64,000 bases of DNA from Paenibacillus glucanolyticus NBRC 15330 (lineage in GTDB: Bacteria > Bacillota > Bacilli > Paenibacillales > Paenibacillaceae), in the NCBI RefSeq assembly GCF_004000885.1, contig NZ_BIMC01000019.1:54099-118098 (forward strand). The letters run 5' to 3'. The notes beneath the pieces were generated by a model. It made no database searches, was not told the DNA's origin, and worked only from the letters and a program-made list of their open reading frames with translations. Position numbers and translations under genes: made by a program. Shown in pieces: positions 25,631 through 34,060 of the stretch. Position 1 is the first letter of the stretch. Each line of letters opens with the position of its first letter.

Positions 25631-27997
25631 ATGAGTATGGACATGATCAAGAGCTGCACGAGTCTGAAGCTGGGAGCGATTTATCGCAGAGAAGGGACTG
25701 CCTTTTTGGTGTGGGCTCCGGATGCGGTTCATGTGTCGCTGGCTTTGTATGAAGGTGCAGGAGAGTATGATCCTCAGGGGTTCGTGACAGATCACGAGGG
25801 CGGTACCTTATACGGTATGGACCGGAATGATGAAGGTGTATGGTCGACTAAAGTGAACGGGGATCTGCATGGAACCTATTACATGTTCAAAATCGAGTCA
25901 ACGGACGGCACTGTCCGTTATGCCGTTGACCCTTATGCAACAGCCGTCTCGGCTAATGGCAGCCGCGGCGCTGTAATTGATCTGGCAAAAAGCAATCCTC
26001 CAGGCTGGGAGCTGGATGTTAGACCCGAGCTGCTTAAGCCTACGGATTCGGTGCTCTACGAACTGCATGTACGCGATTTCTCGATCCATGCCGATTCGGG
26101 AATGAAATATAGAGGAAAGTATAAGGCTTTTACAGAGGGCGGCCTGCGGGATATGGGCGGGAACGCGGTTGGGCTGGATCATCTTGAAGAATTGGGCGTA
26201 ACGCATGTGCACCTGCTGCCGATATTTGACTTTAGAACGGTTAACGAGCTGGATGGATATGCAACAGGCCATTTGAGTCGAGAGTATAACTGGGGATACG
26301 ATCCGCAGAATTACAATGTGCCTGAAGGATCGTATGCCACAGACCCCACAGATCCTGCCTCACGCATTCGGGAGCTGAAGGAAATGGTCCTGGCTCTGCA
26401 TTCGAGGGGAATCCGTGTCGTGATGGATGTGGTTTACAACCATACGTATACAGTGGATGATGGTCCCTTTGAACGATTGGCTCCGGGGTATTTCTACCGG
26501 AAGGACGTAAGCGGTGCCCTGTCGAATGGCTCCGGCGTAGGGAATGAGCTGGCTACGGAGAAACCAATGGTGCGCAAATATATTAAGGATTCTCTAAGAT
26601 ACTGGGCCGAAGAATTTCATATCGACGGATTTCGGTTTGACCTGATGGCTTTGATCGATACCACTACGATGAGAGAGATTGTAAGCGAGCTACGTCATGA
26701 GGTGGATAACTCTCTTCTGTTTTATGGTGAACCCTGGACAGGGGGAATGAGCCCGCTGACGGAGCAGACCGTCAAGGGAAGTCAGCGTGATCAAGGCTTT
26801 GCTGTATTCAATGATCATTTCCGGCATGCCATCAAGGGCGACAATGACGGGCGGGGCCGGGGGTTTGCTACTGGCGAGCCGTGGTATGAAGGGGCTGTTG
26901 TGGAAGGGATGATGGGGTCCATCCATGATTTTGCCCTTCATCCGAGCGAGACGGTTAATTACGTCACAGTTCACGATAATTTAAACCTGTGGGACAAAAT
27001 CTTAATTGCAGAAGGGATGGAGCAGCAGGCGGGTTTGCTGCATCTGATGGACGGGAAGCTGCCAGACGGCGGCGATGTATGGCAGGCAACGGCTGCTTCA
27101 AATCCATATGCCGGTGTATCGGATGAAGATGTGATGCGGGCAGTGCCTGTTCGCCGCAGCTTGCTGGCTAATGGCATCGTGCTTCTCTCCCAGGGGATTC
27201 CCCTGCTGCATGCCGGTGATGAGCTGCTTCGCACGAAATTCGGCGATCATAACAGCTACCGCAGCGGGGACGCCATTAATGCGATCCGCTGGAGCAACAA
27301 ACAACGCTTCAGACCCGTCTTTGACTATTACAAGGGTCTTATCGCCCTGCGGAAAGCCCACCCGGCATTTCGTATGACCACAAGAGAAGAGATCGAAGAG
27401 TATATGGAGGTGCTGCGCAGCAGCGACCGGATTATCGCCTACCGGCTCATGAATAGTGCTGCAGGTGACAGCTGGAGCCAGATCGTGGTTGTCGTTAACG
27501 GGAATGAACATGAAATGACGGTTGATCTCCCGCCGACCCTGTATCGCTGGAATATCGTTGTGAATGAACAACATGCAGGAACCGAGACGATTGAGACGTC
27601 GGATCAAGGGGCCGTCACCGTGCCAGGACTATCCCTGATGGTTTTATATGAGGATAGAACCGAAATGAAGAAGGGGCTCGTCACCGTTGAGGTTGAGTAC
27701 GAGAGACGTGACCAGGCGTATGATGGCTGGAACGTATGGGTATGGGGAACGGGTGTACAGGATGGCAGTGTGCTGTTTACCCAGGGCAGCAGCGGTAAAG
27801 CCCGGGTGGTCTTCCATGTCGCTTCCGGAACCAAGCGGGTCGGCTGCATCGTCAGGCTTAACGATTGGGAGGATCGGGAAGGCGAGAATGACTGGTTTAT
27901 CGATATTCCGCCAGATGAAGTGGAAGTCCGGTTTTCACTTCGAAGCGGGAAGGACGAAGGATTCAACAAGAAAGGTCAGCGGGATATGGCCAGTTGA
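25631..27997 (+). CDS. pulA: Type I pullulanase with C-terminal CBM41-like module
   Basis: Hydrolyses alpha-1,6 branches in pullulan, limit dextrins or glycogen. About 788 residues, no signal peptide, so probably intracellular. An N-terminal CBM48-like domain (FLVWAPDAVHVSLALYEG) precedes the GH13 catalytic domain. The pullulanase marker YNWGYDPQNY is present. The other motifs are VMDVVYNHTY, the nucleophile Asp in GFRFDLMAL, the acid/base Glu in YGEPWTGG, and VTVHDN. Residues of about 680-775 resemble a CBM41/PUD starch-binding module (YDGWNVWVWG, WFIDI), which is normally N-terminal. The start is uncertain among several in-frame codons at 25619-25643; 25631 gives MSMDM. Confidence 0.92.
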   Translation: MSMDMIKSCTSLKLGAIYRREGTAFLVWAPDAVHVSLALYEGAGEYDPQGFVTDHEGGTLYGMDRNDEGVWSTKVNGDLHGTYYMFKIESTDGTVRYAVDPYATAVSANGSRGAVIDLAKSNPPGWELDVRPELLKPTDSVLYELHVRDFSIHADSGMKYRGKYKAFTEGGLRDMGGNAVGLDHLEELGVTHVHLLPIFDFRTVNELDGYATGHLSREYNWGYDPQNYNVPEGSYATDPTDPASRIRELKEMVLALHSRGIRVVMDVVYNHTYTVDDGPFERLAPGYFYRKDVSGALSNGSGVGNELATEKPMVRKYIKDSLRYWAEEFHIDGFRFDLMALIDTTTMREIVSELRHEVDNSLLFYGEPWTGGMSPLTEQTVKGSQRDQGFAVFNDHFRHAIKGDNDGRGRGFATGEPWYEGAVVEGMMGSIHDFALHPSETVNYVTVHDNLNLWDKILIAEGMEQQAGLLHLMDGKLPDGGDVWQATAASNPYAGVSDEDVMRAVPVRRSLLANGIVLLSQGIPLLHAGDELLRTKFGDHNSYRSGDAINAIRWSNKQRFRPVFDYYKGLIALRKAHPAFRMTTREEIEEYMEVLRSSDRIIAYRLMNSAAGDSWSQIVVVVNGNEHEMTVDLPPTLYRWNIVVNEQHAGTETIETSDQGAVTVPGLSLMVLYEDRTEMKKGLVTVEVEYERRDQAYDGWNVWVWGTGVQDGSVLFTQGSSGKARVVFHVASGTKRVGCIVRLNDWEDREGENDWFIDIPPDEVEVRFSLRSGKDEGFNKKGQRDMAS

Positions 27998-28021
27998 AAC
28001 ATCTTCAGCGCAAAAAAATAA

Positions 28022-28062
28022 GGAGCCTCCTTTTCATTTTTGAAGAGGGGGCTCCCGTTTTT
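28022..28062 (+). terminator. Terminator of the pullulanase gene
   Basis: GGAGCC at 28022-28027 pairs with GGCTCC at 28050-28055, with inner pairing of CCTTTTC and GAAGAGG, followed by T5. Confidence 0.85.
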
Positions 28063-28194
28063 ATATTTTCAAAAGGGGTACCATGTATTACCCTCTGACT
28101 TGAATTGCAAAACATCTTTTTTGCATGATTAGTTAGCAGCTAAATAGGGTAATAATGAGATAGACTTTGTTTTCGATAAAGGAGGATGTCACTC

Positions 28195-28821
28195 ATGTCA
28201 AAAGGAAACAACGTTCAACTCAAAGCCGATGTTCGAAATGAATTTACGCGGGCTTCTCGCCGTGTGCTTCGTGAGAATGGTGGAATTCCCGGTGTCGTAT
28301 ACGGTGCGGGCGAGGAAAGCATCCCTGTAGCTGTTGATTTCAAAGATACGTCCAAGCTGTTCCATACGGGCCGCTCAGAGGTGTTCCAGCTTGATATTCC
28401 AGGCTCCGGTAAAATCCCGGTGTTGATTAAGGACATTCAGAAGAGACGCGGCAATGTCTCCCATGTGGACTTCCTGCGGATCTCGATGAACAAGCCGGTT
28501 CGCGTCAGCATTGGAGTGGATTTTCAGGGGACTGCTGTCGGCACCAAGTCGGGCGGTATTCTGCAAACCCAGCTGAATGCGATAGACGTAGAAGGATTGC
28601 CGGGTGATTTGCCTTCGACCCTTGAAGTGGATGTATCCGCTCTGGAGATTGGGGACAAACTCACCGTTGCGGATATCAAAGTGCCGAAGGGCATTACCTT
28701 ACACGCATCGGAGGAGGAAGTGCTGGCAAGTGTCATCGTGCCCCGCGCTGTGGAGGCTGCAGAGACCGAGAACGCAGGTACTGAGGAAGCGAATGCGGAA
28801 GAGACAACCGAAGAATCCTAA
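28195..28821 (+). CDS. rplY: 50S ribosomal protein L25 / general stress protein Ctc
   Basis: Binds 5S rRNA in the large ribosomal subunit; B. subtilis Ctc is the stress-inducible homologue. The product has 208 residues. The L25 domain (about 1-92, with GGIPGVVYG) is followed by the C-terminal TL5/CTC beta domain and then an acidic tail rich in Glu, Ala and Thr. The ATG at 28195 lies 9 bases after AAAGGAGG; an ATG at 28186 abuts that site and is rejected. It has its own terminator. Confidence 0.95.
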   Translation: MSKGNNVQLKADVRNEFTRASRRVLRENGGIPGVVYGAGEESIPVAVDFKDTSKLFHTGRSEVFQLDIPGSGKIPVLIKDIQKRRGNVSHVDFLRISMNKPVRVSIGVDFQGTAVGTKSGGILQTQLNAIDVEGLPGDLPSTLEVDVSALEIGDKLTVADIKVPKGITLHASEEEVLASVIVPRAVEAAETENAGTEEANAEETTEES

Positions 28822-28831
28822 TATGCACGAT

Positions 28832-28880
28832 AAAAAGACGCCTGCTTTGCTGGTAACCAGCGGAGCAGGCGTCTTTTTTT
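28832..28880. terminator. Bidirectional terminator between rplY and a convergent lipoprotein gene
   Basis: A perfect 15-bp stem (28832-28846 with 28864-28878) is flanked by an A run on the left and a T run on the right, so it can work on both strands. The 17-base interior contains a further small CTGG/CCAG hairpin. Confidence 0.93.
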
Positions 28881-28938
28881 GGTGAGATGACAATTTCGAA
28901 AGTGGTGCATGGTTATCCTCAAGATTCACTAGCCATTT

Positions 28939-29820
28939 TTACTTATTCTTGCGATCATGAATGCCTTTGTAACTTGATGGAGCATCTCCAAAGTATTTGT
29001 TCCATATGGTCAGATAGGTTCCGTCCTGCTGCATGGTAGCCAGAGCGTTATCAACGGCGGCTACGAGATCCGGATTGCCTTTTACGAAGGCGGCAGAGAC
29101 CTCGAACGCCTGGTTGGCCGATTGAACGGTAGTAACCGGCATATCCGGAAACTGCTGCTTCAGGTTGGTCACAGACAGCGGGTCTGAAATTATGGCGTCA
29201 AGCTCGCTCCTTGCGAGCATACGGGCTGCGTCATATATATATTTGACCGGAACGATTATCGCCCCATGTTTCTTGGCAATATCATTATAGGTTCCTGTTG
29301 GGTTCAGACCAACGCGCTTTCCCTTAATATCCGGGAAGGTACGGACCTGATCTTCGTCTGAACGCACGAGCAGAACCGGAGTAGAGGACAGATAAGCTAC
29401 GGAGAAATCATAAAGTGCCCTCCGGTCGGGGCGGTCTTCGATTTGGTTAAATACCGCATCATATTTGCCTTCCGTTAAACCCGGCAGCAGATTCTTCCAC
29501 TCGGTTTCCACAAATTCTGCCTTTAATTCCATATGACGTGCAACCTCTTCGGCAACCTCCACATCAAACCCGGTTAGTCTTCCACCTGTTCCATGGTAGC
29601 TGAAGGGGGGATAATCCCGTTCTGTCGCAATTCGCAAGGTTCCGCGCTCCACGGCATTCCGAAGCAGGTAGCCGGTGTTCACCCGGTACGGATTTACACC
29701 CATATTCGGGGTTGGCACCCGGTCGTTGCTGTTGACCGTACATCCGGCAAGCATAATGGAACCGATCAGTGTGAACAGGGAGAGCAAACGGATACGTTGT
29801 ATCGATTTTGTTCCGCGCAT
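28939..29820 (-). CDS. Substrate-binding lipoprotein, amino-acid-type (SBP_bac_3 family)
   Basis: Extracytoplasmic receptor of the family serving polar amino-acid ABC importers. The product has 293 residues. A lipoprotein signal ends with the lipobox LAGC at Cys27. The family segments GTLRIATERDYPPFSYHG, LTGFDVEVAEEVARHM and YDAVFNQI are visible. The ATG at 29820 lies 10 bases after AAAGGATGG; an in-frame TTG at 29829 is too close to that site. No permease or ATPase genes adjoin it, so it may be an orphan receptor or work with a distant transporter. It shares a terminator with rplY. Confidence 0.88.
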   Translation of the reverse strand: MRGTKSIQRIRLLSLFTLIGSIMLAGCTVNSNDRVPTPNMGVNPYRVNTGYLLRNAVERGTLRIATERDYPPFSYHGTGGRLTGFDVEVAEEVARHMELKAEFVETEWKNLLPGLTEGKYDAVFNQIEDRPDRRALYDFSVAYLSSTPVLLVRSDEDQVRTFPDIKGKRVGLNPTGTYNDIAKKHGAIIVPVKYIYDAARMLARSELDAIISDPLSVTNLKQQFPDMPVTTVQSANQAFEVSAAFVKGNPDLVAAVDNALATMQQDGTYLTIWNKYFGDAPSSYKGIHDRKNK

Positions 29821-29980
29821 GACGCCCAAACCATCCTTTCTTTATTCAAGGTCCTTCGAGGCCCATATCGTAAAGTTAGCATGTCCCAAAGGATGGTTCG
29901 TATATTCGTGAAATGTCAGGACTTTAGTGAGGATCGGGAGAGTTGAATCATTTAAAGAGAGGGGGCAATTACAAAAAAAG

Positions 29981-30025
29981 AGGTTACGCTATCTCTGCGC
30001 ATAATAGCAGCAGAAGGCGTAACCT
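29981..30025 (-). terminator. Terminator of the kdu operon
   Basis: AGGTTACGC at 29981-29989 pairs with GCGTAACCT at 30017-30025. On the minus strand it is followed by CTTTTTTT. It lies after kduD. Confidence 0.88.
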
Positions 30026-30090
30026 TATAAATGTCCGTACAGTAGGAGCTTTATGATAACATCAGGTTCAGGTTGAACCGTGTATTGATG

Positions 30091-30843
30091 TTAGCGGGCC
30101 ATCCATCCGCCGTCAACGCAAAGCACATGTCCATTCATGTAATCCGAAGCGGCGGAAGCTAGGAAGACAGCAGGTCCGCCGATATCCTCAGGTTTACCCC
30201 AGCGACCGGCTGGGATGCGATCCGTTATGGAAGCGCGGCGGTCCTCGTCTTGGCGGATAGCTGCCGTGTTATCGGTTTCAATGTATCCTGGGGCAATTCC
30301 GTTGACCTGGATGCCGCTGGCCGCCCATTCGTTAGCCAGCGCTTTGGTCAAACCGGCGACACCATGTTTGCTTGCGGTGTAGCCGGGTACGTTGATTCCG
30401 CCTTGATAGGAAAGCATGGAGCAAATATTGATGATTTTACCGCTGCCGCGCTCAATCATATGTCTGCCTGCCAGTTGGGACAGCATAAATACGGTGTTCA
30501 GATTCAGATCCATTACATCGAGCCAATCTTGGGCAGCATGATCCTTGGCCGGCGTCCGGCGGATAATGCCGGCGTTGTTCACCAGAATATCCACGTGTCC
30601 CGTCAGCTCCAGCGCTTGGTCGAAGGTATGCTGCAGTTGGCTCTGGTCACTTAAGTCCACCCTGATCTTAGAAGCCTTTCTGCCAAAAGATGTGATCACC
30701 TCAATTGTTTCCGCGCTCGTATTCATGGACACGGCGACGATATCCGCACCGGCTTCGGCAAGGGCAATCGCGATTCCTTGCCCAAGACCGCGAGCAGATC
30801 CGGTTACGATTGCGGTTTTGCCAGATAAATCAAACCTGTTCAT
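30091..30843 (-). CDS. kduD: 2-dehydro-3-deoxy-D-gluconate 5-dehydrogenase
   Basis: Short-chain dehydrogenase reducing 2,5-diketo-3-deoxygluconate to KDG in degradation of pectin or glycosaminoglycan uronates. The product has 250 residues. The nucleotide site TGSARGLGQGIA is at about 14-25, NNAG near 90, and the catalytic Tyr/Lys in YTASKHG near 155. The C-terminal GHVLCVDGGWMAR is typical of KduD. The ATG at 30843 lies 9 bases after GAGAGGGG; an upstream ATG at 30852 abuts it. It is the last gene of kduI-deoR-kduD. Confidence 0.93.
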   Translation of the reverse strand: MNRFDLSGKTAIVTGSARGLGQGIAIALAEAGADIVAVSMNTSAETIEVITSFGRKASKIRVDLSDQSQLQHTFDQALELTGHVDILVNNAGIIRRTPAKDHAAQDWLDVMDLNLNTVFMLSQLAGRHMIERGSGKIINICSMLSYQGGINVPGYTASKHGVAGLTKALANEWAASGIQVNGIAPGYIETDNTAAIRQDEDRRASITDRIPAGRWGKPEDIGGPAVFLASAASDYMNGHVLCVDGGWMAR

Positions 30844-30926
30844 GCACAGCATCCCCTCTCATTTTGTTCAATTCATAAGGTTGAAATTAAGTGGCTTGCT
30901 CGAGTGTTTCCTTTCAAGCAAGCGAG

Positions 30927-31676
30927 TTACAGCATGGTGACACCCGCTGCATCATATTGTTTTATCGTATCGGAGGGCAGGCCTGTATCGGTAATGATGC
31001 CGCTTATTTCCTGAAGGGTGGAAAAGGTCCTCAGTGCGGTTTGACCGAATTTATGGTGGTCAACAACGGCATAAACCGAAAGCGCGGTTTCGATTAAAGC
31101 ACGCTTGAACGGGATCAGATCCCCGGTGTAAATGGACAATCCATGATCAAGATGAACGCCGGTAGCCGAGATAAAGGCTTTTTGAATGTTCAACTGCTTC
31201 ACATACGATACGCCTTCAGGACCTGCAAGCATGTTCCTTACCCGGTAGCCGCCTGGAACCACAAGCCGGATGTTGTTCTTGGTGGCCAGCTCACTGATGA
31301 TGTACACATCGTTCGTGATGACTGTTAAGGGCACATCATCCAGTCTGCGGGCAATCTCCAGTGTGGTGCTGCCTCCATCCAGTGCAATGATGTCGCCGAT
31401 GTTGATATGGGCCAGTGCTTTTAGCGCAATCTCGGTCTTTTCGTCCCGATTCTTTGCCAGCGGCTCTTTGGATGGCAGGATGCCAAACTGATCGCTGTGC
31501 GCGAGGACAGCTCCGCCGTGCACACGAACGACAAGTCCTTGTTCCTCCAGCTTGGTCAGATCCTCGCGAATTGTTTTCCCTGTCACTTGCAGCTGCTGGC
31601 TCAAATCCGCGACAGTCACTTCTTTGTGGGTGAGAAGGAATTCCATTATTTTTTCATAGCGTCGTAACGGGTTCAT
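30927..31676 (-). CDS. DeoR-family transcriptional regulator of the kdu operon
   Basis: Repressor-type regulator of 249 residues. The N-terminal winged helix-turn-helix shows VTVADLSQQLQVTGKTIRED. The C-terminal DeoRC sensor domain, which binds phosphorylated sugar intermediates in this family, has ALDGGSTTLEIARRL and TGVHLDHGLS. It lies between kduI and kduD on the same strand, 40 bases after kduI, and so probably controls these genes in response to a pathway intermediate. That role is inferred from position. Repeats that could be its operator lie before kduI. Confidence 0.88.
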   Translation of the reverse strand: MNPLRRYEKIMEFLLTHKEVTVADLSQQLQVTGKTIREDLTKLEEQGLVVRVHGGAVLAHSDQFGILPSKEPLAKNRDEKTEIALKALAHINIGDIIALDGGSTTLEIARRLDDVPLTVITNDVYIISELATKNNIRLVVPGGYRVRNMLAGPEGVSYVKQLNIQKAFISATGVHLDHGLSIYTGDLIPFKRALIETALSVYAVVDHHKFGQTALRTFSTLQEISGIITDTGLPSDTIKQYDAAGVTML

Positions 31677-31716
31677 ATGAATCTCAACTCTTCCGTAGCT
31701 TAATGATGAATCCCCT

Positions 31717-32550
31717 CTATTTTAAATCCTTCATGGACACGGGGTCCATATCATCATATCTTTTATTATCTCCGGCCATACCCCAGATAAAGGTGTAATT
31801 GCTTGTGCCTACTCCGCTGTGGATAGACCAGCTTGGCGAAATCACGGCTTGTTCATTGCGCATCACGATGTGCCGTGTCTCGTTTGGCTGACCCATGAGA
31901 TGGATGACAACCGCATCTTCCGGCAAATCAAAATACAGATAGGCCTCCATGCGTCTTGGGTGGGTATGGGCAGGCATGGTGTTCCACATATTTCCTTCCT
32001 TCAGCAGGGTCATACCCATCACGAGCTGGGCGCTCTGAATGCCTTTTTGGTGAATAAACCGATAGATGACACGATCATTGGAGGTTTTGATATCGCCCAA
32101 TGCGCTGGAATCGGCTTCTTCAAGGGTAGCTTTGGCAGTCGGGAAGGTTTGATGCGCCGGAGCCGAGTTCAAATAGAATTTGGCAGGATGTTCAGGATCC
32201 GAGCTTGTGAAAATGACTTCTTCCGCCCCCATGCCAACGTAGAGACATTCTTTGTTGCTGAGCTCGTGCTCCGTGCCGTCCACCCGTACGGTTCCATGTT
32301 CGCCAATATTAATAATGCCAAGCTCACGACGCTCCAGGAAAGAGGAAACGCCCAGCTCTTTAAGGTCGGTTTCCAGTGTGATGGGTTCCCGAACCGGAGC
32401 AGCACCGCCAATAATCAAACGGTCTTCATGGGTAAGGACAAGCTCCAGCTTGTCAGGTGTGAACAGGGCGGGAATATGGAATTCCTTGCGGAGCCGGTCC
32501 GTGTCAAATTGTTTCACTTCATTAGGGTGTGAGGCATAACGTCTTTCCAT
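31717..32550 (-). CDS. kduI: 5-dehydro-4-deoxy-D-glucuronate isomerase
   Basis: Cupin-type isomerase converting 5-keto-4-deoxyuronate to 2,5-diketo-3-deoxygluconate, the step before KduD. The product has 277 residues, near the usual 278. The metal-binding segment HTHPRRMEAYLYF near residue 194 and the MGQPNETRHIVM and SPSWSIHSGVG segments are as in E. coli KduI. The ATG at 32550 is 10 bases after GAGGAG; one at 32556 is also possible. It is the first gene of the operon. Confidence 0.95.
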   Translation of the reverse strand: MERRYASHPNEVKQFDTDRLRKEFHIPALFTPDKLELVLTHEDRLIIGGAAPVREPITLETDLKELGVSSFLERRELGIINIGEHGTVRVDGTEHELSNKECLYVGMGAEEVIFTSSDPEHPAKFYLNSAPAHQTFPTAKATLEEADSSALGDIKTSNDRVIYRFIHQKGIQSAQLVMGMTLLKEGNMWNTMPAHTHPRRMEAYLYFDLPEDAVVIHLMGQPNETRHIVMRNEQAVISPSWSIHSGVGTSNYTFIWGMAGDNKRYDDMDPVSMKDLK

Positions 32551-32595
32551 TATCATTCATCTCCTCGTTATTCTATTGTAAATAAATCAAATAAT

Positions 32596-32633
32596 GTTCA
32601 TATAAGTACAAATTACTCCATTTACGTTCATAT
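32596..32633 (-). promoter_or_regulatory. Paired GTTCATAT repeats before kduI (candidate operator)
   Basis: GTTCATAT occurs at 32596-32603 and at 32626-32633, exactly 30 bases apart, close to three helical turns. It lies 45 to 85 bases upstream of the kduI start in an AT-rich stretch. A regulator such as the DeoR protein could bind here. No clear -35/-10 pair was assigned. Confidence 0.4.
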
Positions 32634-32775
32634 TACAATACCAAAAATATTAATTGCACAAAAATGATTCCTCCAGGCTCTGCACGATCTATCTGTAAGG
32701 GGAAATCCGGCTGACTGAAATTCGGCTGTATAGGGAAGAATTAGCATCAGAAGTGATAACGAAAGCTGGTTCAAC

Positions 32776-32804
32776 TTGAGTCTAAGCTAGGTATCTATTA
32801 TGAA
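32776..32804 (+). promoter_or_regulatory. Putative promoter of the glycerophosphodiesterase gene
   Basis: TTGAGT at 32776-32781 and TATGAA at 32799-32804 are spaced by 17 bases, about 35 bases before the start codon. Confidence 0.5.
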
Positions 32805-32840
32805 TCAGCAGGGTTCGTTCCAATAGGAGATTGATAGCAT

Positions 32841-33740
32841 ATGAAAAAAATGATCGTTATCATGACGGCTGCGCTCATGGTTACCGGTTTCCGAATATCT
32901 GCCGATGTGCCGAATTATCCTTTGCATGACATAAGAGAACAGGCAGCCTGGATCGGGTCCGAGGGTGACGCCAATCAGTCCTGGATCAATATCGCTCATC
33001 GGGGGGCGTCGGGCGCCGCTCCTGAAAATACGATGGCCTCCTTTGCCAAAGCTTTTGATATGGGAGCAGACATGCTGGAGCTGGACGTCCAGATGAGCAA
33101 GGACGGAGAAATGGTGGTCATCCACGATACGACGGTTGATCGGACGACGAACGGTCAAGGAAATGTGGGGGATTTAACCTTTCAGGAGCTGCGGCAGCTG
33201 GATGCCGGCTCATGGTACGGATCGGAATACAAAGGCGAATTGATTCCGACACTGTCGGAGGTGCTTGAGCATTTCGGGGGACGAATCGGGCTGCTGATCG
33301 AATTGAAATCGCCTGATTTGTACCCAGGCATTGAGCAAGGGGTTGCAGATGGGCTGAAAAAGGTTATGAAGGGTGCCAACGGACCTCAGCGATATAAGGA
33401 AATGGTTGTTGTCCAGTCGGCAGACACGGATGCGCTGCTCCGGTTTCATAGACTGATGCCAGATATTCCGCTTGGCGTGGTCATCACCAGTTCAGGCGAG
33501 TTGTCCAGGGAGCGAATGCAAGATATGAAGGCTTACGCGGAATACGTGAATGTCTCAATGAGGCTTGTCACCAAGGGATTAGTTCAAAAGATCCATCAAT
33601 CCGGGATGAAAACCTTTGTCTGGACCATTCGGGATATGCTGCAAATTCCGTATGTGCTTCAGATTAACGTAGACGGAATCATTACGGATTATCCGGATCG
33701 GGTACCTATCTCAATTACAAACAGGAAGACCATCCGATAG
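32841..33740 (+). CDS. Glycerophosphodiester phosphodiesterase
   Basis: Hydrolyses glycerophosphodiesters to glycerol-3-phosphate and an alcohol. The product has 299 residues. The GDPD signatures are present: HRGASG near residue 53, PENT, the metal-binding LELDVQMSKDGEMVVIHD segment and LLIELKSP. The first about 20 residues (MKKMIVIMTAALMVTG) look like a short, weak signal peptide, so it may be exported. The ATG follows AGGAGA. It is flanked by a promoter and a terminator and stands alone. Confidence 0.9.
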   Translation: MKKMIVIMTAALMVTGFRISADVPNYPLHDIREQAAWIGSEGDANQSWINIAHRGASGAAPENTMASFAKAFDMGADMLELDVQMSKDGEMVVIHDTTVDRTTNGQGNVGDLTFQELRQLDAGSWYGSEYKGELIPTLSEVLEHFGGRIGLLIELKSPDLYPGIEQGVADGLKKVMKGANGPQRYKEMVVVQSADTDALLRFHRLMPDIPLGVVITSSGELSRERMQDMKAYAEYVNVSMRLVTKGLVQKIHQSGMKTFVWTIRDMLQIPYVLQINVDGIITDYPDRVPISITNRKTIR

Positions 33741-33779
33741 TCAAAAACATAAACAACCTTTATAGATAGTCTCTACACC

Positions 33780-33812
33780 ACAGCCTTTTTAAGAAAAGGC
33801 TGTTTTATTTTT
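33780..33812 (+). terminator. Terminator of the glycerophosphodiesterase gene
   Basis: ACAGCCTTTT at 33780-33789 pairs with AAAAGGCTGT at 33794-33803 and runs into TTTATTTTT. Confidence 0.88.
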
Positions 33813-33813
33813 G

Positions 33814-33830
33814 TGTGATAATATATTACA
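33814..33830 (+). promoter_or_regulatory. GlnR/TnrA-type box 1 upstream of urtA
   Basis: TGTGA-TAATATA-TTACA matches the GlnR/TnrA consensus TGTNA-N7-TNACA at every fixed position. It lies 146 bases upstream of the -35 box of urtA. Confidence 0.75.
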
Positions 33831-33874
33831 TAAATTAAAAATTGACGATTATTCGATTTGTAATTTCGATTTTA

Positions 33875-33891
33875 TGTTATGTTAATTAACA
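33875..33891 (+). promoter_or_regulatory. GlnR/TnrA-type box 2 upstream of urtA
   Basis: TGTTA-TGTTAAT-TAACA matches TGTNA-N7-TNACA fully. It is centred 61 bases from box 1, close to six helical turns. Confidence 0.75.
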
Positions 33892-33948
33892 TTTAATATT
33901 GAAAAATTGCGACGATTTTACTAAAAATGAAAAAAAGAAATAAATTTA

Positions 33949-33965
33949 TGTAAGTATTATTGACA
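33949..33965 (+). promoter_or_regulatory. GlnR/TnrA-type box 3 overlapping the urtA -35 box
   Basis: TGTAA-GTATTAT-TGACA matches TGTNA-N7-TNACA fully. It is centred 74 bases from box 2, close to seven helical turns. Its 3' arm is the TTGACA of the promoter itself, a position that would fit repression. Confidence 0.75.
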
Positions 33966-33989
33966 CAGGAAATATAAGGCAACTATAAT
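33960..33989 (+). promoter_or_regulatory. urtA promoter with consensus -35 and -10 boxes
   Basis: TTGACA at 33960-33965 and TATAAT at 33984-33989 are both perfect and are spaced by 18 bases. This is the strongest-looking sigma-A promoter I found in the window. It is embedded in about 200 AT-rich bases. Confidence 0.85.
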
Positions 33990-34060
33990 GTGGATTAACG
34001 AACAGAGATAAGAAGATGCAGACAGAATGTTCGGAAACAGAAAAAGGGAGTTGGGAGCGT

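Noticed and set aside
28127..28152. SigB-like promoter before rplY (GATTAG-N14-GGGTAA)
   Set aside because: The -35 part matches only 4 of 6 bases, and as far as I recall Paenibacillus generally lacks the SigB system that controls ctc in B. subtilis.
32751..32765. cre-like sequence before the glycerophosphodiesterase gene
   Set aside because: GTGATAACGAAAGCT has two mismatches to the cre consensus, including a conserved A.
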